DNA from: an uncultured Elusimicrobia bacterium
GTDB lineage: Bacteria > Elusimicrobiota > Elusimicrobia > Elusimicrobiales > Elusimicrobiaceae
Assembly: GCA_945913025.1 (NCBI GenBank)
Contig: CAMECJ010000001.1
Coordinates: 186,001 to 250,000 of the forward strand
Direction: 5' to 3'
Length of the DNA: 64,000 bases
Position numbers and translations under genes: made by a program. The notes beneath the pieces were generated by a model. It was not told the DNA's origin, did no database searches, and was given only the letters and a program-made list of their open reading frames with translations. Shown one piece after another: positions 57,123 through 64,000 of the stretch (position 1 is its first letter; the number at the start of each line of letters is the position of its first letter).

Positions 57123-57894
57123 TTTTTACATCAACGGATTTTCCGCTTTAACGGGCGACGCGGAAACAGACTTATTCACGCCTTATTTTGAAGCGCGCCG
57201 CCTAAGACGTATGGAATCCATCGCCAAAAATGCGCTTTTATGTTCGTGCCGCGCGCTTGAGCAGGCGGGGGCAGATCTGCACAACCCCAAAGATACGGGC
57301 CTCAGCGTCGCCGTCGGGGCGGGGTCCTTAGAAAGCACGTGTAAATTTATGGATACGATTATTGACGACGGAGACGAATTTTCCTCCCCCACCGCTTTTG
57401 CAGGCTCCGTCCACAATTCCACCAGCCTGACTCTTTCCATATTCTTACGCTTAAACGGCCCGTGCGTAACGACGGGGCAATTTGACTTTTCCTTTGCGGG
57501 TGCCCTGCTTACCGCGCGCGAATTTTTAAAACGTAAAATGTGTAAAGAATCCCTTGTGGCCGTGGCCGAGGATGTCAACCCCGCCGCCGCATGTATGGCG
57601 CCGCAGCACCCGTCGCTATTTGCCCCTGTATTGCGCGGGCCTAAAGGCCCTTTTATGCGCGCGGCTGCTGCGTTCGTCATTTCCGGCGAACCAACAGAAA
57701 ACACGCGGTTTTCCGTTACCAATTTTCATTTTTCCCGTACGGACGCGCCCGCCGCGCCATGCTCTGATTTTTCTTCCGCCGCCGCACCCGCACTGGAAAC
57801 CGTGCGTCGTTTGGAACAAGGCTGCGCGTTTACGCTAAAAGACGTATTTGGCGGAGCGGAAATGACATTGGAGGCTATCCCTTATGTTAATTAA
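57115..57894 (+). CDS. Short ketosynthase-like protein lacking the catalytic Cys (chain-length-factor-like)
   Basis: KS-like fold segments (RLNGPCVTTGQFDFSFAGALLTAREFL) with no active-site Cys; next to the KS. Confidence 0.7.
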   Translation: MADFYINGFSALTGDAETDLFTPYFEARRLRRMESIAKNALLCSCRALEQAGADLHNPKDTGLSVAVGAGSLESTCKFMDTIIDDGDEFSSPTAFAGSVHNSTSLTLSIFLRLNGPCVTTGQFDFSFAGALLTAREFLKRKMCKESLVAVAEDVNPAAACMAPQHPSLFAPVLRGPKGPFMRAAAAFVISGEPTENTRFSVTNFHFSRTDAPAAPCSDFSSAAAPALETVRRLEQGCAFTLKDVFGGAEMTLEAIPYVN

Positions 57895-59017
57895 AGATGA
57901 TATTAAACGCATGCTGGGCGATTTAATGCGCACCGAACTCGCCCGAAGAAAGGTGGACGCTCTGGCTGTTTTTGAATTGGACGATATGGATGAAGTGTTC
58001 GTACGCATGCCGCAAGAACTGCTGCAAAACGTGTTTGCGCGCGCCGCAGCCGTTTTTGGTTTTGAACCGCGCACGTTTTCCGGTTTGGATGTTATGACGG
58101 ATTTTGCGTTTGCATCCTATATTAAAACGGGCGGAGTAACCTTTTTAACCTCCGGCAGCACAGGTGCACCTAAAAAATGCTTCCATTCCGATTCCATGAT
58201 AAGAGAAGAAGCATACGGATTAAAATTCTTATTTCCCGATGTGAAACGCATTGTTTCGCTGGTGCCCGCCAATCATTTATACGGATTTTCTTTTACCGTC
58301 ACACTGCCGCGGGCGCTAAACGTACCTGTGGTTACTCTGCCCGCACTGCCCACCCAGCCGTGGGAAAAATTGCTCCATGCGGGCGATCTGGTGGTAGGAT
58401 TTCCGCTATTTTGGAATTATTGGCTGCGCTGCGGCAACCATTTTCCCCAAGGGATTTACACACTCTCGTCTACTTCCCCGTGTAAAGATGAAGTCATACA
58501 GGGTCTGCTGGACGCCGGAACCGCCGGTTTTACCGAAATCTACGGCGCCAGCGAAACAGGCGCCATCGCATGCCGGCACGCCCCCGCCGTACCGTTTGAA
58601 ATTCTTCCGTTTTGGGAAACGCTTAACGGTCCGACGCCCCAAATCCGCCGTATTGCGGGAGGAGAATGGAAACAACTACCCGATCAAGTGGAACTTACAA
58701 GCGAACGCTTTTTGATTCCGCTCAAACGCACGGACGAATGTGTGCAAGTGGCGGGAATTAACGTCTATCCCAAGCACGTTGAGGAAGTTCTGGCCGATCA
58801 CCCCGCCGTAAAGGCATGCCGCGTGCGCCTGATGCGCCCCGAGGAAGGGAACCGCTTAAAAGCGTTTATCATCCTCAACGAGGGATATTCCCAAGACCAC
58901 TTGGGCATTATCCGTACCTATCTGACAAAAAAGCTGACGGTGCATGAACTGCCGCGCACATTTACGTTTGGGGAACAGCTCCCCGTATCACATCTGGGCA
59001 AAGATGCCGATTGGTAG
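57884..59017 (+). CDS. AMP-dependent acyl-CoA/ACP ligase
   Basis: VTFLTSGSTGAPKKCFHSD...FTEIYGASETGAIACRH. Confidence 0.9.
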   Translation: MLIKDDIKRMLGDLMRTELARRKVDALAVFELDDMDEVFVRMPQELLQNVFARAAAVFGFEPRTFSGLDVMTDFAFASYIKTGGVTFLTSGSTGAPKKCFHSDSMIREEAYGLKFLFPDVKRIVSLVPANHLYGFSFTVTLPRALNVPVVTLPALPTQPWEKLLHAGDLVVGFPLFWNYWLRCGNHFPQGIYTLSSTSPCKDEVIQGLLDAGTAGFTEIYGASETGAIACRHAPAVPFEILPFWETLNGPTPQIRRIAGGEWKQLPDQVELTSERFLIPLKRTDECVQVAGINVYPKHVEEVLADHPAVKACRVRLMRPEEGNRLKAFIILNEGYSQDHLGIIRTYLTKKLTVHELPRTFTFGEQLPVSHLGKDADW

Positions 59018-59238
59018 TCCGCGTTTCCCTCTTTCGGAATTTTTGTCCGCACTGGTCGCTGCCCGTGCAAAAAACCGGCTTTGTGATACCATAAAAGAGG
59101 GAAAGCCTTTTAAGGTGTTTCAAGTTTTACATAAGGGTCAAAGGGGCCCAAAAAAATTATGGGCCTTTTGGCCCTTTTCATTCACACAGTTTTGTATTAA
59201 ATTAAAAGTATAGGCTGTGTAACTCTTTTATATTTTTT

Positions 59239-62200
59239 GTGAAAAAACTTATGAATAAAGTCCTATCCGTCTTTCTCAGCATTTCCCTTATTTTCGGCAG
59301 CGTTGCGCCTTCGATGGCCCAAAAGCAACTCATCACCGCGGGACGTGCCGCCTCCACGTTCAAACCAATTTTAACGGCTCAAACGCGCGCCGTTTTACGG
59401 CAAACGGTCGCTCCCATTATGTTGCCCGCCGCTTTCCTGCCCAATGCGTTGCGCGCCAGCTACAAAGTCGCAGCCCTTCCGCCCAACGCCACTTTAAGCC
59501 GAAAAGTTACACAAAGCGTACAAGCCCAACAGAAAACGGCCCAAACGCTCGTGGATTTTACCAAAATTCAGCTGACCGACAAACAGGCGTTGGAAACCGT
59601 CGATAATTTTTTCGGCGCCTCTCTCAGCGATAAACCCCTGCTGCTTTTAAACGGCCTGCCGCATCTGCATATCGTCAAAAGCCACCCGATTACCAAATCC
59701 CAGCACGATCAGGCCATCCAGTATTACCGCCGCGCGCTAAAAGTATCCCTTAACAACACCACCGAGAAAAAATCCCGCAGCGTTATTTTGGATTTGTGGG
59801 GCCGCAAAATGGCCGCCATCTCCAATTTGGGGCTTTATGGCACTGAAGCCGATGCGAAAATAATTATATTGGCCGCCCAATCTGTACCGGAATATTTAAT
59901 TCCTTGTACCGACATCATCGTCGCACGCGCGTTGCTGAGCTTGGAAGCCTACGAAGTGCTTAAAGAATTTGCCGACGTCCGCGCCCTCAACGGCCCGTTG
60001 GGCGCGCATTGGCAGCCTATTTCCCAGTATGCCAAAAAGCACGCGCTCGCCTTGAAATTTCCGGCCATTGCCGAAGGGAAACCGGTTGCGGTTTCCGACG
60101 AAACGGTTAAAAGCTTAAAAACTTGGAACGCGCTCAACGCGTATCACGCGGATATGTCCGTACAAGCCACCGAAAACTGGCTTGAACTGCGCACGCACAC
60201 GTCTTACGTGATTGAAGATGAAGCCGTTACCGCAGCGGTTAAACCGCTTGAAACGCCGTCGCTGCAGGAGCCCCTCACAATTTCTGCCCCCGTCGAGGCA
60301 AATTTATCCTTGGGCGCAACCGAAATCCCCGCCGTTACGTCTGCGGAAGCCGCAGACGTAACCGCCGGCACGGCGGCGGACATTGCTTTGCCAAATTTGA
60401 CGGCCCAATCCGCAACTCCGCTTGTAAAGAAAACGGAAGGCTTTTTATCCCGCTTTACGGGCCGGCTTAAAACCTCCTCCGCTAACGTCTCAGCCAAACG
60501 GATTTTGTCCCAAACATATCCGCTGCCCACGCTTTTAAAACAAATTATCGAAAGCCACGCCGCCGATCAATTTAAAGAAGAAGCGTTTGTCCGCCTATAT
60601 GAACAAAATATGCTGCAGGACATAATCGCCACGATGCCGGAAGCCACCCAGCAAAGAATCAAAGCTTGGTATGGCAGCAAAGAACTGGGAAAACGCCTTT
60701 TGGGCTTATATAACGACGGCACTATTTTCGACGGAGTTTCCCGTATTACCAACGCCAAAAGGCAGGAATCCCTGCTGCAGCAGTTGGATAATATGGTCAC
60801 CCGTCCGGAATGGGCCGAACTCGCCAAAGCCGCGTATGACGATACTCCCGTCGTTCACTCCACCTTTTCGGGCGTAGTTCCCCCCGTTCCCACCATTGAC
60901 AAAGCCGAAATTCTGGCCACCTTCCGGCCGGCCGGTTGGGCCGATACCAACCGCGGAAGCGGCGTGGAAAAAGGCGGAGAAATCTATTTCCAAAACCAAA
61001 TTCCGTTCTATTACCGCTACGCCAGCGGCAAATTAAGTAGCAAACCCGTAGGCTTGTTATCACAGGAACAGGCCAACTGGTACGGGAGATTGCTTTCCAA
61101 TCTTCATCTGGCCACACAGCCAGGGTTCTCCATTCCCAAAGGGTTTGTACTCGCTTTGGACGAAATGGGCCAGTGGAAATTTGTAATGCCCAACGGAAAC
61201 CGCGCAATCGTGGAATCGAACCCGAAATCTAAAAAGCTGTTGGAAGAAATTCAGGAAAACGGATCCAAACAAGTCGCCGTAGATACCCCCTATTCTTCTT
61301 CCGACTTGCTGGCTATGGCCAATTTGTTGGAGCACAACAGCGATTTAAACTTGGAACTTATAATGGGAGCCCCGCATTCGCTTAATTTATTCTTAAAAGT
61401 ACTGGGAAGCTACATCGGGTTGGACTCCGCCGGTGCCTTAACCGGTCCCTTTAAAGCCACATTAAAAGACTTCCAGGGCGTAGCCAATATGATGGGCAAC
61501 CTCGTCAGCGGCGTGGGCTATTTGTCGCCGTGGGCGGGCGGCGCGGCCCAAGGGATCATGACAAAATTCGGCTCCATCAGAACGCTTCAGGTTTTGTTTA
61601 TCGCGTCCATACTAGGGTTGGGCTATTCCCTCTTCAGTTTGGGAATGACGGGCTTCCAGTCCGCCGAAGCATTAAAATCCATTCCGCTTGGGCTGATGGC
61701 AATCCCGATGCTTACCGCTGTATTTGCGGGCAGCTTGCTCGGTACGCAAATGAATGTATTTTTAAACTACTTTAAAGATCCCGTAGCCCGAACCTCTGCA
61801 CACTTGGGATTTGCGGAAACCAAACAGTGGTCCCGTCTGGGACTGGTTACCAGTACGGCTCTGCTAAGCGCCACGCTCGACGTAAACTGGAGTGTTGTTG
61901 TGCCCATAGCTTTTATTTTGGTGGGACTGTCGGCGGCGCTCTTATATAATACGCCCGTATACAAAGCATTCAACTCCGCGCAGACCGCCAAAAAGGTGGC
62001 CGATGCGAATGAAAAGACGCGTTTGGCGTCCTTAACCCCCTCCCAGCTCGCCGCAGAAACGGCCGAGCGTCAGGAAGCCGCGCTTATCAAGAAACAAGAC
62101 AAAAAATCGTTTGAACGGTTTTACAAAAATATCTTCCGCACCAAGAGTGAAGTAAAAGACATCGCTTTCCGCGTCAGAAGAGTATACGCTAGCTATGCGG

Positions 62201-63726
62201 CCAGCTTGATGATGTTAGGGCAAACCTCGACCGAGTTATTGGGTTCCTCGGGTGGGCAGTTCTTGGTAGGCGTATTTATGCTTGCCACCGCGCTGATGAG
62301 AAGATTTGCCTCCAAAATGGTTTCGTCCAACAAAATAACGGATAACCAGCTGACGGGTATGTCGCTGCCGCTGTTGGCGGGAACCGCCGCCGGACTGACC
62401 TTGGTTCCCACCGACGGATTTTGGATTCTTGGGTTCGGGATATTGGGTATTGCCCATTACGTCGCCACCGCCGTGCCCGGGCAGCTCGACGCCGCGCGCC
62501 TGCAGAACCTTGTATCTGCGGAAATGAGCAGACGCAAACAAGCGGTTACCGATTACGAAAACTTATCTCCTGCCGAACAAACTACAGTACAAGCGAACTG
62601 GGACGAAATGGATAAACTTGTATTTGCCAAACCCACAACGAAAGAACGGTTGGATTTGCTCAATCGGATTGAAAAGTCGTGGGCCAGCAAAGCCTCGCGC
62701 GATTATTCCTACTTTAACGGTAACGGCTTAGTCGGTATTCTTACGGCCGCTGGTGCGGGCTATCTGTTTGCCGACCTCGGCCCGCAATGGACCAAAGACT
62801 TGCTGGATAATGTAGGCTCTTGGCTGGGAGACAAATCCTCCCTCATCACGTTAAACCGCTTGGTATTGGGTTATTCTACCAGTGTCGCCATGTGGCTAGC
62901 CTATAAAAACCGCGCCTTGACCAAAGATTTCTTCTCGCTGTTTAACAAGAAAAAAATTACGGCGGAAAACCTTGCGGCCGGCCTAGTAACGCCTAAAGAT
63001 TTCGGCTTAACGCCCGAAACGATGGACCGCCAACTTGTCGGCATACGCAAAAACCTGAAGAAAGTGGAAGACGAATTAGTCAACTACGCCGTAAACTCCG
63101 AACGCAAAATGACGAAGCACCTGCAGGCCTTGATTAACGTGCACAACCGCTTTGTCGCCGCCCAACAGTTGGAACGCGAAGCGGGGCAGGAAACGTCGTC
63201 CGCGTTACTGGCTGATTTCAACCACTTGAGAAACGTCCTCAAGGAATACCAGATATTAATGCAGCGCAGCGACCCGTCCATTATGCTCCAGCGTGAATTT
63301 GACGCGCTCGCCACTGCGCTGTGCGAGGACGGAGCCGCCCTGCAAACGCTGAAAAAGACCCCCGACTATATGCCCGAAGGCTCCTATACGATGCCGAAAG
63401 AATACGCCAAGTACGAAGACGCCATCCAGTTGCTTGCGGAATTGGACCAACTGGCCGGACAAATTTTGAACGGCACCGTCAGCAAAGAAACATACCGCCT
63501 GTTTATTACCTATCAGGCGCGCGTAAATGACCTGTTTTCCGACTACAGAAAGGCAAACCCCGCCGATTCCGCACGCGTACTGCAACAGTTGCAGAAGCTC
63601 AATAAAATCGTCAAAGGCTTAAAAGACAAAGACGCGACATACGGTATTCTAGAACACAACGCAGGCACCACCAGTCCGCAAGACATTCAGGAACTGCGCG
63701 ACGTGCTTGCCGGTTACGCCAACTAA
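59239..63726 (+). CDS. Very large (1495 aa) signal-peptide protein with central MFS-like polytopic domain, unknown function
   Basis: GTG start; MKKLMNKVLSVFLSISLIFGSVAPSMAQ signal; ~10+ hydrophobic segments in the middle; helical soluble N and C portions. Confidence 0.75.
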   Translation: MKKLMNKVLSVFLSISLIFGSVAPSMAQKQLITAGRAASTFKPILTAQTRAVLRQTVAPIMLPAAFLPNALRASYKVAALPPNATLSRKVTQSVQAQQKTAQTLVDFTKIQLTDKQALETVDNFFGASLSDKPLLLLNGLPHLHIVKSHPITKSQHDQAIQYYRRALKVSLNNTTEKKSRSVILDLWGRKMAAISNLGLYGTEADAKIIILAAQSVPEYLIPCTDIIVARALLSLEAYEVLKEFADVRALNGPLGAHWQPISQYAKKHALALKFPAIAEGKPVAVSDETVKSLKTWNALNAYHADMSVQATENWLELRTHTSYVIEDEAVTAAVKPLETPSLQEPLTISAPVEANLSLGATEIPAVTSAEAADVTAGTAADIALPNLTAQSATPLVKKTEGFLSRFTGRLKTSSANVSAKRILSQTYPLPTLLKQIIESHAADQFKEEAFVRLYEQNMLQDIIATMPEATQQRIKAWYGSKELGKRLLGLYNDGTIFDGVSRITNAKRQESLLQQLDNMVTRPEWAELAKAAYDDTPVVHSTFSGVVPPVPTIDKAEILATFRPAGWADTNRGSGVEKGGEIYFQNQIPFYYRYASGKLSSKPVGLLSQEQANWYGRLLSNLHLATQPGFSIPKGFVLALDEMGQWKFVMPNGNRAIVESNPKSKKLLEEIQENGSKQVAVDTPYSSSDLLAMANLLEHNSDLNLELIMGAPHSLNLFLKVLGSYIGLDSAGALTGPFKATLKDFQGVANMMGNLVSGVGYLSPWAGGAAQGIMTKFGSIRTLQVLFIASILGLGYSLFSLGMTGFQSAEALKSIPLGLMAIPMLTAVFAGSLLGTQMNVFLNYFKDPVARTSAHLGFAETKQWSRLGLVTSTALLSATLDVNWSVVVPIAFILVGLSAALLYNTPVYKAFNSAQTAKKVADANEKTRLASLTPSQLAAETAERQEAALIKKQDKKSFERFYKNIFRTKSEVKDIAFRVRRVYASYAASLMMLGQTSTELLGSSGGQFLVGVFMLATALMRRFASKMVSSNKITDNQLTGMSLPLLAGTAAGLTLVPTDGFWILGFGILGIAHYVATAVPGQLDAARLQNLVSAEMSRRKQAVTDYENLSPAEQTTVQANWDEMDKLVFAKPTTKERLDLLNRIEKSWASKASRDYSYFNGNGLVGILTAAGAGYLFADLGPQWTKDLLDNVGSWLGDKSSLITLNRLVLGYSTSVAMWLAYKNRALTKDFFSLFNKKKITAENLAAGLVTPKDFGLTPETMDRQLVGIRKNLKKVEDELVNYAVNSERKMTKHLQALINVHNRFVAAQQLEREAGQETSSALLADFNHLRNVLKEYQILMQRSDPSIMLQREFDALATALCEDGAALQTLKKTPDYMPEGSYTMPKEYAKYEDAIQLLAELDQLAGQILNGTVSKETYRLFITYQARVNDLFSDYRKANPADSARVLQQLQKLNKIVKGLKDKDATYGILEHNAGTTSPQDIQELRDVLAGYAN

Positions 63727-63741
63727 CGTAATTTACCCAAA

Positions 63742-63775
63742 ATCCCCGATATTTTTACGTCGGGGATTTTTTTTT
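63742..63775 (+). terminator. Terminator after the 1495-aa ORF
   Basis: ATCCCCGAtatttttacgTCGGGGATTTTTTTTT. Confidence 0.85.
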
Positions 63776-63859
63776 GCCGAAAAGACGGATAAAATTCGAA
63801 AATTTAAGATGATAAACCCAATGAATTTTGTTATAATTGTAGTGTCTAATCATTCACAA

Positions 63860-63970
63860 ACAAACGGGGATTATTCTTCCCCTCTTTCTAACGAGTGAGC
63901 GTTTTGGCGGGGAGCCGGCGCCGGAAAGGTGGAAGAAAAGTCTCTGTTTTATTTCTAAACAGGAGATTAT
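63860..63970 (+). promoter_or_regulatory. Structured 5' leader, riboswitch-like, with an RBS-sequestering hairpin before the ATG at 63971
   Basis: TTCTTCC..CTTTC pairs with GAAAGGtGGAAGAA around two hairpins; then TCTC-TGTTT/AAACA-GGAGA hairpin covering AGGAG; TATAAT at 63832. Confidence 0.5.
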
Positions 63971-64000
63971 ATGTTCGCAAAAATTGCAAATTGGTTCAAA

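Noticed and set aside
43204-59017. Ordinary fatty-acid biosynthesis operon
   Set aside because: Presence of a KS-like partner, AMP ligase, MMPL, LolA-like, lipoproteins, GT2 and LpxL-like genes fits an aryl-polyene cluster, not primary fab genes.

Overview
This 64-kb window is a gene-dense bacterial chromosome segment. I infer an Elusimicrobiota-like gut bacterium from general gene style only; this is not proven here. Housekeeping blocks are: rsmH (partial) / peptidase MA-like / rsmG / mnmG / mnmE; jag(khpB) / yidC / yidD / rnpA / rpmH; recO; glyQS; lipA; aspS-hisS; serC; asnS; tRNA-Ala(CGC); and a sodium:solute symporter. From 43.2 to 59.0 kb lies an aryl-polyene-type (APE/xanthomonadin-like) biosynthetic cluster: ketosynthases, two ACPs, FabG, hotdog dehydratases, AMP ligase, acyltransferases, GT2, LolA-like protein, MMPL exporter, and a divergent methyltransferase/MFS pair. 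Five orphan type IV pilin-like genes are scattered through the first 36 kb, all on the minus strand. Each is preceded by a near-identical motif, 5'-TTGAC(C/T)..G-T(11-12)-GATA, which reads as a promoter with a homopolymeric T tract between -35 and -10 and suggests slipped-strand (phase-variable) control of a pilin repertoire. Several of these pilins have inverted-repeat 5' leaders, and three have a dispersed REP-type palindrome read in-frame as their prepilin leader peptide. Other notable structure: a 130-bp tandem array behind tRNA-Ala carrying 15 nt of the tRNA 3' end plus a hairpin in each unit; a ~470-nt unidentified ncRNA candidate with a strong promoter and terminator; a riboswitch-like leader at the right edge; and several very large secreted or membrane proteins of unknown function. 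No CRISPR array, transposase or prophage was seen. All calls come from reading the sequence and the supplied ORFs; no searches were run.
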